Of a DNA stretch of 64,000 nt, positions 12,901 through 26,599 are shown one piece after another. The translations under genes and the position numbers were made by a program. Under the pieces are notes generated by a model. The model saw only the letters and a program-made list of their open reading frames with translations. It had not been told where the DNA came from and made no database searches. The DNA is from Taenia hydatigena (lineage: Eukaryota; Platyhelminthes; Cestoda; Cyclophyllidea; Taeniidae): NCBI GenBank assembly GCA_036345935.2, contig JADWOT020001693.1, positions 80,345 through 144,344 of the forward strand, read 5' to 3'. The first letter of the stretch is position 1. Each line of letters opens with the position of its first letter.

Positions 12901-14600
12901 TGGCTAGGAGACGAGTAGGCTCACGCGCTCAGTGTGCAATTCGTCATTGACTCAAACCTTGCACGTTTTCATCTGTACTCTTATTAAAATTGCAGGTAAT
13001 GAATGCTTCAACAACCCGCGGTTACACATTAATGAAGGACGTGGCTTAGATTTGTGGCGCTGCTAATAGCTGCAATCTATCTGCGATTGTTAAGTTTCCT
13101 TGCGATTTGCGAAGGCGTAACTATGACTGCACTGATAGCATCCTCCTAACACACAGGCCAAAATTTTTCTTTAAATCACTACTTATGATAAAAAATTAGT
13201 GGTTTGCAGATTGTGTGTGCTGCCAATCACTTCTTCTTCCGGAATGGAATTTACTACTTCAAAAGTCCACAGCATTCCATCCCATGTTTCGAATCTTCAG
13301 TTAGTCAATAAGAATGGTTTCTAACTGTAGTGACAACTGTATCCAGAATGTGTTGACTGGCAGCATGGAATTTAACGCATACTTGAAATTTGGCCATAAC
13401 GATTAATTTAAGCGAACATTTAGAGACAGATTTTATTTGATTCGTACGCTTAAGGTGTTATTTTTGCTGACTTTGGCAGCTAAGGCTTAGTGGTTTGGCA
13501 TTGATCTCGACATATATTCCATATACCCACACGTTTCTAGTGGGTCTTTGTGTAAGAACACACACCACCACCCACGTCGTCACCCACAACACTGAATTTC
13601 TTTGAAGCAACTCACAACTGCTGGTGCTTGCCACACATATGTACTGGGTGAAAATGTCATTCCGCCTTTCTATTGATGCTGCCCTTAGACACAGCTTACG
13701 GATGTGAAGAAGCCTCACCTTAAGATCGCAGCTATCGCACACTCTCGAGAAGAATAAGAAAGCACGGGATTTTTACACACCTAAACTTGCTTAAAGTCGT
13801 TTGTCAAGTGTTGGCAAATGTGAAATAAGACCAATTATGAGATTATAAGTAAGGAAGAGGAAAAATGAGTTAAAATGCATTAAGGCCAGGTAATGAACGG
13901 GCTTAATTGACTGGCGTATCAACCCCAAAATGCTACTCATTAAAATCTGTTCTTTACTTCAAAACCTTACTAATTTCCAACATTACCACAAACGATAAAA
14001 TGACAGCATGGATGCAGCTGCTTTCCGCATTACTTTGTTAGACTTAATAGCATTCAACTCATCATTTTCTGGCTGTCCAGGTTAAAAGGTGGTTTTGTAT
14101 TTCAGTTGTGCTCTGATTGTCGTTGATCCTGGTGCACAGGGGAAGGTGGTGATTCCATCTACAGCTGCAATAACTTTCCTTGATAAATGTGCGTTCCGTT
14201 TTTTCTGCCTAACTTTGCAATCTTGTCTACCGAGAAGACTCCTTTCATTGTTCGCTGCCTTATATTTATGTATGTCTGCTATGCGCTGTTGAATAAAGAA
14301 GGGCAGAGTACTGCAGTGGGCTGTGGTGATGACATAGCAATCTACTGCTGTTGATGTCAAGCAACGCGAAATCGTCAGCAATGAAAGAGACGTAGAAGCT
14401 CGTATGTGGCGATACTTGATTTCTTCTTAGCTGAGTAATGCAGGGTTCTTTGTAAATCACAATAAATTCCTGGAAGACGAGAAGACAAGAAGGTGTGATG
14501 GGAAATAACAAACCCATTATCTCTCCCACAACACGGACCTCACGTCCTTACCATCCATCAATCACCCATTGCTGTCTCTTCTTTCCCTCTCTTTATTTGC
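6960..14600. other. no supportable gene
   Basis: Open frames here are short, overlap on both strands and lack conserved counterparts elsewhere in the window. The longest run is 9716-10039 (+), about 107 codons. It has no recognisable domain, and its hydrophobic-looking stretches are T-rich sequence. No RNA gene or mobile-element protein was recognised. Confidence 0.5.
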
Positions 14601-14609
14601 CACACTACA

Positions 14610-15490
14610 CTACTGCTAAAAACACGCTCGTCATTAGTTGCACATCCACCAATAAAAGACTCCTTTCTCGCTCACTATCTCCACCCCGCTAAACACACGT
14701 GCTCAACATCGATGCTTCACCTGATGCTAACTGTCTCCTCTCCATTTCTTAATCTCTCTCTAATCACCTTCCTTCGTCAATGAAAGCACGTGCTCATTCG
14801 CAACCGTTCGCACAATGCTAAATTCCATCTCGGCAACTCACTTTATTATTCTCACTTTCTCTCTCCATTACCAATGGAATCTCGTGCTCAACATCGGTAG
14901 TTAACCCAATGCTAATTGTATGTTCTCTTGCTCTTTGTCCCTCCCTACCACTCTCCTTCACCAATGAAATCACGTGCTCAGCATCGATCATTTGCACAAT
15001 GCTAACTGTCTCCGCTCTCACCCTTTATCTCTCTCTCACCTACTATCGCTAATAAAATCCCATTCTCAGCATCATTCATTGACTTAACGCTAATTTTCTT
15101 TAATCTTTATCTCTCTTTCAAATGAAATTTTGTAGTAAACATTAATTAATCACACAATATTAAGCTTCTCCTCTCTCCCATCCTCCATTGCCAATGAAAT
15201 CTCGTGCTTAACATTGATCATTTAATCAATGGTACTTTCTCGCTTCTCTATTTGTTATCTCTCACAATCGCCCTTCATCTTTGATAAAATCTTGAACTAA
15301 AAATTGACCATTTGCACGCTGTTAAATGTCTTCTGTCGTTCTTTTTCACTCTCTCTCTATTATCGTCTTTCACAAATGAGATCTCGAGCTCAGCGTCGGC
15401 CATTAACCCAACGCTAAATGTCTCCCTTCACTCTTTAGCTTTCTCTCCTTCACCCTCCACCACAAATAAAATCTCGAGCCCAAAACTGAG
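14610..15490 (+). repeat. degenerate minisatellite, unit about 90 bp, about 10 copies
   Basis: A unit starting with AATGAAATCTCGTGCTCAAC, continuing with ATTTGCACAATGCTAACTGT and then a C/T-rich CTCTCTC tract, recurs near 14690, 14780, 14872, 14963, 15050, 15121, 15194, 15283, 15375 and 15465. Spacing is mostly 87-92 bp, with two shorter units of about 71-73 bp. Several units (near 14695, 14786 and 14967) carry the palindrome CACGTG. Short open frames through the array differ from unit to unit, so it is not coding. Confidence 0.8.
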
Positions 15491-15499
15491 ATGCTGGCT

Positions 15500-18400
15500 A
15501 CGCCCTTGGCTTAGCTAAATCGGTAAGCCGTGGGACTAGCTAATGCCCAATTCTTCAAGCTCAACACTGATGGCAGAGAACCATCCAAGGTGGTAGTTTA
15601 GGTGGCTGTACAGTGCTGTTTCTTCTCGATTATCTGAGTTGCGATCGTGCGCATAATCTATTCTTCGGTTTTTCATTTCTGTAGTGGTCCCTTATTTGGG
15701 ACCATTGAAATGCTTTGCATTTTTCCAAACATGACACGTTTTGTGAGTAAGCTAAACCCCAAAGAAGAGCTGTATTCCTATCAAATTGCCCCGAGGATTG
15801 GCCCATTGGTGAATACCAAGACAGAGGGATAAGTATCAAGAAGGTAAGACTAATCTCACAGCATAGTTCTTTCCTTCATGTCGCATCTTGTCATACAGCC
15901 TTCTTTTAGATCACAGCACAGCACATCAAAGCGCAACGCAAAACAGAGCAGAGCAGTGTACACGAAACCACATCTCTTTACCCTAAGCCACCAGTTCTTC
16001 CATCTCTGTCTTGCTGATCTTGCAGTCTGCACACCAACGGGTGTGTTAAAAGGAGAACAAAGAACTCGGATTGACACTGACATTGAAATAAAGCTGACAA
16101 ATTAGGGCTGCCGCTGAATCAACTAGGTCTTGAGCTAATATTGTTGGCCGAGTCTGTGACTGAGGCACTAGGGTGAATTAGCCATGCAAACCTTGATCAG
16201 ACATTTGGCCTTGAGATTCTCGTCACTGTTGACACTGGTACTCGAGTGTTAGGCGCCAACGCTTAAAATACATAAAGCTTCTCAAACACCAACTCTAATT
16301 GCAAGCACCGCAGGATGTTAAGAAATTTTGGCATATCACCCCGCGTAACTAATCCACATAGAGTTCGGGAACTCAAAGCGTTGTTAATTAAAATTTAATG
16401 CCATTTTGCATAGCGGAAAGCGGCGCTCTTAGTTTCACAGCCACTTCTCAGGTGATGTTGACTTTCTACTATTACTTTGTTCTAAAAACTTACCTCAATG
16501 CATCGCGATGCACAATATCTAGCTAGAGTGTGGAAGCATAAAAGTAGGGGACTTTTATGCCCTAGGGCCACCCTCAAGGAGTGTTGTCCAACACGTACCA
16601 CCAATTGATTGACAAGCGTGTCAACAGTGAAGAGAACGGTCACACACACATCTAAAGGCCAGACATACCTGACTACGCGCTTTAACTTCTCTTATTGCTT
16701 ACCGTTCTTCTTCTTGTTATTATCACCTCACCCGCTTGGTTTATTATCATCGTTCCCTCCTCATCATCAATCCCTTTTGTGTTTACTGTTTGACCTCTTA
16801 TTCCGCCTTCCCAAGGACGCCAATGTAGCAACGCGAACAAAACAATTCAAAACTGTGGATGCTAGAAGTGAGTCATGATGCCATTTTTCCTACTTGTCTC
16901 CTTTATCTCGTTTCTTATCTTGCTTCCTACATTCCTACACGTCAATGCATCAATGATTTAGCTAGAAGCTACGCCAAATAAACAATTGAAGGGAGAGCTA
17001 CGAGCGCTTTCTCCCGTAGAATCGTGGGGTCAAGCAGTATTTTTGGTCTGCCTAAGTTGGCTCGTTTTGGTTTCATTTAGTTGTTTGCCTAAGTGAGTAA
17101 GGAATTGGGTGCAAGGGCGAATGGACAAACAGGGGCAGAAAGGCAGACCGACGTGGCGTTACAGTACCTATTTCCTTTAGATAAACTTACACATTAATTT
17201 CTGATGGCCTACTCTGCAATTTTCTATTCCACTTTCCTTCAATTCTGCACCATTTACCTTCATTACTCCTCTGCTGTGCCGGCCTACTCCTTGCGGTTGA
17301 ATATTTACGTTACTTCCACTCCACCAAAGAGATCCAATCAGTGCCACTATTTTCAGCTAAGCATGGTACACCTACCGTAAATTCACATAGCTGGATCTAT
17401 AGCATTTACAAATTATACTGCATCAATTGCACCCCAAGGATCTTCAAACCGTCCTCTGTCAAATTCTTAGAATTTATTAGCAATGAACAAACTAACTTGC
17501 ACTAACTTGGTCAACATCTTCGTTGGCCCACAATTATACACTTGGGTATGTTACGCCTCACTAGAATTGACTAAATCGGGCCGCAACTTACCCATAACTG
17601 CATCTCGCTTTAGCTATGGGCTGGCCTGGCGTGTCGTACTTCATAATGACATGTTTTTAAGGGTCGCGTTTCAAACTCTTTTCTTCTCCTTGCTACTTGC
17701 ATTTGTCACACACCGTTTTTCTCAGTTATATCCATGCTGTTTCTACTTACTCCCTCAGAAGCGACGGTGAGCAGATCAATCCCATTGTCTACTTTGCCAA
17801 CTGTGGTCTAACTAATCTCTTATGGGCCTATCCTATTAGTTGACCTTTTTTTCCATCTAGACAGTCTGTCAACTTTGTGCCGCACAGAAGCAGGTATGAA
17901 AGTACGATAATTTTCCTGCATGTTTTGGGTTAGATGATTGTTTGCCCATGCATTCATTTAAACATCTCCTCTACCTTATCTCTCAGTCGCTTTGTTAAGT
18001 GGTTTCATCTTTTAGCCTTTTTTGTCAGCCCCCACCCATTTGCCTACTCAATTAACTGACCTTGTTTTAATAGACTTGTCTATCTTTACTTCCATTTTCT
18101 TAGATAAAATCGAGCACCTCGTGGTGGAACGAAGCAGCTTCCAAGCACTGATTTGTTGCGTAATGCAAAAGGCTAAATCAAATGCACAAAAGGTAAAGAT
18201 GCATCAAAATAACAAGATTTCATGGAAGATGAAGACGATTTGTAAAATATTGTCCGGACCCCAGGAAACTTACCAAATCAGGAAGTGGCTATGACAAAGC
18301 AGTAATAATGTAATGGTGGGTTTAATGGTAAAATCGCCCTTCAAAATATATGACATTGTAAGTTAAGCGTGATTTTTATCCGGCAATGCAGATACTTAGA

Positions 18401-20130
18401 GATGAACGCCCTCACAAACCTTTACTCGCTCCCACATTTAGTGTTGGGTTGAGAGAATTTGAAATGGAATCTTCTGCATTCTTTGAGTTGGTTTTTAGGC
18501 TTTTATCGTCAACAACAAATATGGTAGACGATAAACGAAATGCCTTAGCTATGCTGGATGGAGGGGCGCCACTGATATCAGGTATCAGCCAAGGTCTAAA
18601 GTGCACGGTAACTATCCACGGAAGAGCGCTCCCTTCCTCAGCATCCTACCCGCTAAGCCACCTTATAGACTGCATCCAACCCATTCAGTGACCAATCTCT
18701 CACTAAATAATTATTATTCGATATCGCAGTCGCCTTGCCATCGGATCGGTAATATGGCGTTCGCAGTCGGTGAGATCACACCTAACACACCTACGTTTCG
18801 CATACTTATCAGTTCGTACGATTAAATCCCATTTTTCGTTAAGGTCACGACCAAAGTAGTGGGCCATGCTTCTGCTTCGACCGACAGTAAAATACACGTA
18901 AGGGATCTTCACCGTGCCCACACACGAAGAGGCATTCACTTGCAAGAGGCAGGTTGCTTACGACTTACTCATCGTTTTCTCATGTGGTCAGTGTGTTACT
19001 CTCCAAACATTTTTAAGATTATTTTAGGCATATTACACACTTGGTACAAGAATGAAGAGAAGAAGGGAGGATGGATATGGAATGGGTCAAAAGTAAAGCT
19101 AAAAGATGACGTCGTTGTTTTTGAAAATGCATAATATAGCGATTGATGCACTTTCACTAAGCATCCTAATTGCCAGATTAACTTAGATTTTACTTTGAGT
19201 GCAATTCAGTAAACAAAAAGCGCGTTTCCACTTATAAGTTCTACAAGCCACTAAAGCTTACTCTAAGCACTAACCACATAGAATCCTATGTCTGATTTTT
19301 AATAGAATGAATAGACCGTATTCATTACAACCTTGATTAAACTGCCGGTTCTGTATTGTTGTTTCTGTACAACTCCACAAAGACTACCGCGAGGTTATTT
19401 AGACTGGTAAGTGGAAGCGGCAATTTTTAATTTAATTCTTCTAAAGGCGTGCTGTTATTTTGCGAAACATTGTTCCCCTCCGAGTGCCACTAATGATTAA
19501 TCACACCTATTTTCATCGCCGTTTTGAGTCCTAAATTCATTAATGGGATGGTATTGGAAAAGGTGCCTGCATCCTATGATTTCTTACGATGCCCCTCATG
19601 CAAGGCTTAACTAAAGGTCCCCACTCAGTAGACTCATCAACTTTACTAGGCATTCACAGGATTTCAATTATTAAATCATTACAATAGTTGTTTTAATCGA
19701 ATTGATATAGTACTAACATCCTTATAACGCATAGGCGTCATCGCAGCTATTCAGTTACAATAAGAAGACATCGGAACCATAGAAAAACTGGTTGGCACTG
19801 AGCCATGTCTGAACGACTTTGCAATCCTTGGCGGTCAAACTCACTGTTAACAGTCTAAATTAGCTTATTTGCATGTTACACAACCTGTGCTTTATTGAAA
19901 TCACAATTCCTGTTCGTTCATGGACATTCTATGTTGCCACACAGGGTTGCTTCAATTTTAGTGGAATTCTGCTTCCGCTGCTAATTTTGTCATGCAGCTT
20001 TGTTCCTGCGTCTTTTACCTGCAATCGCAATTGCAATTTTTATATTTCTCCAAACAACTAAGATGCGGGAAGCAACTTTACTTTGCTTGAGAGCTATTTT
20101 GAAACAGCCGTGTTTCGTAAGGCTTCATCA
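15500..20130. other. no supportable gene
   Basis: Only short frames are present. The one at 18386-18691 (+) starts with ATG and gives 101 residues (starts MQILRDERPH), but no domain, splice context or second copy supports it. Nothing else stands out. Confidence 0.4.
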
Positions 20131-20131
20131 C

Positions 20132-20132
20132 T

Positions 20133-20163
<31 letters not shown>

Positions 20164-20170
20164 ATTACTT
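20132..20170. repeat. ATT microsatellite
   Basis: About ten ATT units in a row, seen directly in the sequence, flanked by AATATTACTTATT. No gene lies nearby. Confidence 0.95.
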
Positions 20171-21589
20171 ATTTGGGTTAATCTGCGTCCCCTAAGATAA
20201 GCATGGATTTGGCCTTAGGGGTGTCCATTTTAACCACGATTTGGCATTTAAACCAGTAGGCATGAATATTTATCTATTGGGCATTCAACACTAAAAATAA
20301 GTTTAGTGCTTTAACAAAAGACCTCGAATTTCTGTCTCGCTTTACTGTCGAATTTCGACACTGGGCGAAAAATTACAGCGAAAGTTGCTGTTTCTAATAT
20401 TTGAGCCCTGGAATCTATCTTCACCACATGGAGATGTTTGTTTCTTAGTGCAATAAAGCTGATTCAATAATTCATCTTCTGACGTGGATTTCGTAGCCTC
20501 TACAGATGCAATTGTGACCTGACGATAAAATTGTGGACGAATGCAAGTTACATAGGTACAGCAAGATTGATATAAAGCATTAAGAGCACACTGAGCACCT
20601 TCTAATTGCATAATTGTCACCACTATACCCGCTATAAGATTTAATTGCTTTGTCTCACACCATCTTATTTAATAGTTTGCGCATTTTTGAGGTGTTCTCT
20701 ATCTGACTACAAAATTTAACCACTCCTGATGCAAACTACCTCAACGCACATCGCACCTGTTCCTAGATGCTTACAGAGTAGCTGTAGCTGGCCACCAAAC
20801 ATTCGCAATTGTGAGGACAGCAGGTGCTAAGGTATGGCCTAAATAACTTTAATCGTCTTTCGACTACCAAGCTCTGAAGCATCACCTGTGCGATGGTAGG
20901 CGGATTTAATGCCGCTTAAATAACCCGCTGGAGTAGTCAAAGTGTAGTGGAAAGTTCGAAAGCAATATGCCTTGCAGATAAACGAGAGGTAATGATCGAA
21001 CTATAGCCGCTACATGGAAGGATCCCATTGGTCCCACGTATAGGGGCAATACTTTTATCCACACAGTAAGAACATTATCCATCCCCGTTTTCAACCTTCG
21101 AATCCAAGCTTTTCGATTTGCCTCTAGACGCAAATAACTGTTTAACTCTTTGGCATACTTAAGCTAGTTTCTATCTCCAACCTTTTGATACGACTTTCCA
21201 GCAGGAAACAAAGAGCCAACTGGGTTACTTACACTCTCGACTACCCATTCCTTTGTTTAACTTGGTGCATTCCTGGCTGGTTTAAGCTGGAAACGCCTCA
21301 ACTGTCATTCGGATGATACATTGAGTGCTAATGTTACAGCGGAAATAGTGCAAGCACTTTAACAGGCCCTGCTCTATCCAATGTGTGCGACTTCGAATGC
21401 GGCTGAAAGTCATGATACATTCTCAGTCCTCCCCATCTCTTACCTTCATTTTTGTTATTGCACTGTGACTTGCAACGCATTAGGCAGGCAACATCTCCAC
21501 CCCACTAATTTGCAACAATGATGAATAAAGGCAGAATTAAAGGCTAGAAAGTGCATTATAAATTTAGGGACTCAGTTAAATGTTACTGG

Positions 21590-24340
21590 CATGATGTAGA
21601 GTCCTCTTCGCACAGCCAATGTACACAGTCAGCCATCGCGAAGTGCTTGGTGTCGCAAATTATTCGCTCCAGCCATGAACTTTTACGTGCTTTCACAAGG
21701 ACATTGATCTGAAGCCTGAGTATCATTCGGCTTAATAACTAAGATGAGGAAATGGGATAGGATTAAGCCGACCATTTGTTGTGATCTTCGTTTCTCGCTA
21801 AACAGCTGACCTCAAATACCGACCGTTTAAGCAGAAGGAAGGGCGATCCATTAGAGTGTGCTGGCTAATGCTTATTCATCGACTATGCATCGCTGGACAA
21901 TAGTGGTTGATTGAGTTCACATCTCTACTCAAGTTACAACTCAAAGTGACTTGAGATCCTACACCCCAAAAGGCGCTAACTTCGTAGGTGAATAGGGTTT
22001 GCGTTGAGGTTTAAACGATGTGCTTCTCGATATTTACGACCTCACATACTTAAATGAGAAGAAAACCATGCTGGAAGTTCTGCAGTCCGGTGATGGATCA
22101 GCTAAGAAATGAATTAAGTGTTGCGGACATGCGAAATGTGTTCCTTGCTCAGAGTATGGGTTTGGTCTACCCTTCCAGTTGATAGGCATTATGGAAAAAA
22201 GGACCGTGGTGTTTCTTCTCTCGACAGAACTTAATTGGAAGTCTCAATCTTTCTTTTGTACAACTTCGTTTAGTAGGGCCCAGTTCGGTTGGCACCGATT
22301 AATAGATGCTTTGGGCAGAAGTGAGACTAACTGATGCAGCATTGTACTGCGTGTTGGCAATGAGATTCATGTTCGGATGCGAGGAAGGTGGTTTAGTACA
22401 TTTAAGGTGTTGATTGTAAGGTATCGGTCGAGCAATTTCGTCCATGTAAAAGGGAATTATGGGAAGTGAGGTGGCCTGTAAGTGACAAAAAACGTGCAAC
22501 AAACTGTGCTAAAACTTACTTCTCACCTGTTTGATTAGTTTAGCCTCGTTGTCGTTTATACATGTGACACATAGACCTGCGTCTACTCACCTCCAAAACG
22601 GTGGAAGCGAGGCGGTGCATTGCTCTGTTGGAAGAAGAAATTGAGGGGGCAAATGATGATGATGTTAGCGAAACTCCATGTCGCTAACAGAGGGCTTAAC
22701 TTTAAATTGCCTTCTCCCGTGCAGGTTGCGTTTTTCTTGCACAGATAAATATTTCGAAGTTGATAGCATAATTGTGCAGGTGCCAACCATTGGACTATTG
22801 ATTGGCTATAACCTCGTCATCGAAATCAAAATTGGTTTGTGATGTCAAACCGTGCCCTTCACCCGACCCAAAGACTTTGACTGTTTAATCCAATCTTTGA
22901 AGCAGATGCAAATAAATTAAATCCAAATTATGATTGTGTCTTTGCCAAAAATAACTAACTGACCCCTGATATCGGCATGATGGTAACATCTGCTGTAGGC
23001 GCCTTCCATCCAACCACAGGCCATTTTAGTGTGCTCTACAGCTCAAAAAACAAATTGTTGCCAAGTTATTTCTGCATAGAATGCAGAACCTTTGACTTTG
23101 TATGCCTCTACCAGAGCGCTATGCGCCATGAAGCCTTGCCATTCCACATACTAGCTGCAGTCTTTTTATTCAAGCCGCATTTTGTCGTGGTATTGAATAA
23201 ACTGCCTCATAATCTGAATTCCAGGATCATCTTGCTCTCACCCCATTTATTAATCAAACCGATCTTGTAAATATGTATACATCATTGTGAATAGCATATG
23301 CGGATGGATGTTGAGAACAGGCACTTATTCCCTAGCGCCCCTGTGCCTTTCAGCAGACAAAAGAAATCTAAGTGAACTGAGTGTGTCTCATGACAGCAAA
23401 GTGGGCATAGCTCTGGAGAAGGAGTCTTAGAATGAGTCAAATGTAAGCTATAACAAAGTTTTGTTATTTTAGGAACCAGAACTGCAGCTATTCATCAGAG
23501 ATCCGATTGGTAAACACGAAGGTGCCTTACTGGCGAGGCGTTGTTAGGAGGCCCACAGCACTGTCGCTGAACTCTAACCATCACAAGCCCATAATGATCA
23601 ATAAACCACCTCTATAAATCTGCAATTGTAATGGCTTTAAGTTTTTCCTTTCTTCCAATCGTATGCGGGTCGTAGCAACTCGTTTACTGAAACGTAGTCA
23701 GTAGTAGCCCACATCGCTCATGGGCCCGTGGCAGAAGACTGATGGAATGCGATTGATGGTGTGCCTGATTTATTATGCTCTGTGCAAAAGTGTAGGGAAT
23801 ACGAATATTTGTCGCAACTGCTATTGCATTCTGGATCTGTTTTTTGACAAACGATGTGGAAATTGGGTTAAATTTTTACCTGTTTAAAGGATCCTCCATG
23901 TCTTATTTGGCGCAGTCAATGCATCCGACTGCCACCTTCTAGTATCCTTTGCAATATTCAGTGCTGCTTTTCAGAATAAATATTCTATCCTTATTCGCTC
24001 TTTCGTCTGCTATCCAGCTCTCTTCCTGGTCTGCAGAGTGGCGTTAATTGCTTAACGCATTTTAAATAGCATTTTGAAGTAGAGATTGTGTTTGTCGTTA
24101 AACCATACTAATTGGGCCGTGGCTAAAAGGATGTCGATTACAAGAAAGAAGTGACCGTGAGTCCACTAACATGGTTCATTGGAAAATGGGAATGGGTGGT
24201 GCTGGATGGACGCGAGTGAGCCTTGTGGCCAACTTTGGCTTCTGGCGGACGCCGCACATGTGTGCTTCCATCACTAAGCTCATTCTCTCCCGTGCATTGT
24301 GCCACACTCTCCTCCAGTAAAAAGCATGGTCAAAGAGTCT
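21590..24340. repeat. segmental-duplication block B, inverted relative to block A
   Basis: Read on the opposite strand, this follows the order of block A. 24180-24330 matches 6300-6480, 23810-23960 matches 1880-1990 and 6590-6740, 23480-23660 matches 2150-2360, 22980-23280 matches 2560-2830, 22060-22370 matches 3380-3710, and 21600-21990 matches 3800-4200. No homeobox, promoter or mini-gene sequence is included. The acceptor of the 48-49 nt intron seen in the other copies is deleted here (about 21640-21660). This is non-coding or decayed duplicated sequence. Confidence 0.6.
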
Positions 24341-24439
24341 TGTGTGTAAGTTCATTATTGTAATCCTTGCATCTAATTACATATGCGAAGTCTTGGATCG
24401 TTATACGCTTAAAGGGAGAGTGAGCCAGTAGTCATTTAA

Positions 24440-25110
24440 CAAGGATGCTATATGGTATACACTGTAATTTACTGCAAGAAAACCCAGAGGAAAGTTATTT
24501 AAGTGCTATGCATAATAGGCAAGTTGAAAATGAGAACCAACACACAGTCTTTGGCCGACCAACAAAGAATACCACAAGCGCACACTACACTATTCTAACA
24601 AGAATGCCTTTGAAGGCGATTCCGCAAATTCCTCCACATGGAATGTTTCTCATTTAGCAAGCTCTGTACGGTCAGTGGCAGCTTTTTTCCGCTCCGACGC
24701 TTGGGTCGAACACAGATGGGCACACTACCTCCGTCCTCCTCCCCACAGGTCTTCATTCAAATGGACGCCAAGTCTTCACTATCACTTTGGAAGATCAGGC
24801 ACTGTCTATTGCATCGTCGTCGACCACCGAGGAAGACTTGGGTACCAATTCCTTCTGGATGACGACATTCCTCCTCTTCCTCATCTTCTGGTGTAGTTTA
24901 CAGTCACCGGTCTAATCCCAGTCATCTAAATGTGCGCAAATACCACAGCAACCTCAGGTATACGCATGCACGCAACTTGAGACAAACGAGACTTTAATCC
25001 TAACATTCCTCAATATCTAATACTTTTTAAACCTCACCACACAACTAACGACTTTGCGAGTAAATTGGCACTAAAATTTAGCCAAATTACCTGTTAAAAT
25101 ACCCAGCCAA
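24440..25110. repeat. duplicated block, partner at 58390-59000
   Basis: Several stretches match 58390-59000 in the same orientation. These are the CAAATTCCTC(C/T)ACATG stretch, the AGATCAGGCA(C/T)TGTCTA stretch, GGTGTAGTTTACAGTCAC, and the region with TGGCAATGGCACT / AATTGGCACT. One short frame with KIRHCL..HRR..PPRK is shared by both copies, but the 24 kb copy has a frameshift between its halves. No domain was recognised. Confidence 0.5.
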
Positions 25111-25234
25111 ACTGATTTACGAAAGTGATTTAAGTATTATAAAAACAACAAACACGATATTTAACTTACCTAGGCAGAAAATTGTTCAGACTTTTGCTCA
25201 TTTCATACATCTATTGGTGTAAAACTTTGTTTAG

Positions 25235-26110
25235 TTAAACTGTCGGTTCCGGTCAGGATCACAGGGGTGGCCATATTGCTAACCGCATAGGCTGGCCTCC
25301 GGGCCATGCCAGAAGCTCATTTTCCTGTCAGTTAAACATATTTATTTTCTTCTGGTATTTTGCCTTCTAATGCCTTCAAGAAAGCCTTGGGATGCTATAT
25401 TGGTGGCAGCGGAAAGCGGATCCGACTCTATAGGGCTTCTGTCTTGATCTCTACTGCCTGTGCATGTGCTACGGATGGGAGTATCGCCGACATCCCATAG
25501 CAGAGGGACTAAGAACGACGTCCGTCTTCGGTATTTACCCCATCTCCGTGTTCTACAAGATAACTATTTAAGACTGAAGCGAAACCGGCCGTGGATCACC
25601 TGGAAAGATATCGGTCCGGAGATTATTCCTAATATACCTGCTTAAGGAGAGTGGTGTGCTAACGTCTCCCTAAGGACATACTGACGTCCAGCAGAACCTC
25701 TTATTTTCGAACTTGATTCCCAAGCCGGACGAAACTCAGTCAAATCGAACACTGACGTTGGTGTTAAGCATCGCCTCAATCACATCTAATGTCGACGACT
25801 TGTACAGTCAACTCGTGGGTGCTTCTTGCAGCACTGATTACGTTGTGATGACTGACGTGGGAGATCTCCCATAGGGAACGGCGGGGACGACGCTGGAAAG
25901 AAGAGAGGAGCAACGTAATACCTTGTTCGATCAAACTGCCAGTTTCGGTGAGAGGAGCAGAGGTGGCCACATTGCCCTATCCGCGTACGATGGCCTCCGG
26001 GCCATGCCAGCAACTTCAAGCTCCTCTGTCTATGGACCATGTATATTCTCCATGTATTCTCCCTTTTGTGCCTTCAAGAGAGCCTCAAGACAATACGTAA
26101 GTACCTAAGG
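25235..26110 (+). repeat. two direct repeats about 690 bp apart
   Basis: The segment at 25235-25400 (CTGTCGGTTCCGGT, then GTGGCCA, GGCCTCCGGGCCATGCCAG and TGCCTTCAAGA) recurs at 25925-26095 with the same order of motifs. The 525 bp between them has no recognisable gene. Confidence 0.6.
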
Positions 26111-26319
26111 TTTAAATGATGTATAATGTTTCTATAATAGCATGCAACTCCTTGTAATTGTATATTAATTTATGATTAACCTTTTTTCAATGGCGAGATG
26201 TATTTGGTTTTACACTATCGCATAGATCAATTTCAACAGCATTTGCTAACCTAAATTCAGTTGTTTCGTGTATTGTAATGAATTTTTAAGATTAAAAGGT
26301 GATTACTCAGCAGTAGTTG

Positions 26320-26560
26320 TTCTATTTTGGCGAATTCAAGGTCACCAGGCGTGCTTAGTATGTCGTCCACCAATTTGGCGGGTGCGTCGCTTGTTTTAAT
26401 CGCGGTTGCGTTTTAGTTGGGTAAGCTCCGCTTGTATAAGAATGAGGGAAGCTGCTTTATTTTAGGCTCCAAGTGGAGTCACTGATGATTAACAGGACCC
26501 TAAGGATGACAACATTGCACCTATCTGTGGTAATATATCTGGTTAACTCCAGGAGATTAC
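26320..26560. repeat. duplicated segment, partner at 63780-64000
   Basis: Shared stretches include GTTTTAAT, TTGGGTAAGCTC / TTGGATAAGCTC, and CCTAAGGATGACAACATTGCA / CTTAAGGATGACAATAATGCA followed by TCTGT(G/A)GT. Together with the 24.4 kb / 58.4 kb pair, this suggests that much of 24.4-26.6 kb and 58.4-64 kb descends from one duplicated block, with insertions between. Confidence 0.55.
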
Positions 26561-26599
26561 CAAAATTCCGAACTTAAAGTATGCTCTTGTGCTCTCTTT

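Noticed and set aside
15495..15575. tRNA-like stretch with a possible D-arm (GGCTTAGCTAAATCGGTAAGCC)
   Set aside because: The anticodon and T arms do not fold properly, and there is no GTTCRANNC box at the right distance.
18386..18691. 101-residue ATG frame
   Set aside because: No domain, no splice context and no paralogue in the window; consistent with chance in 64 kb.
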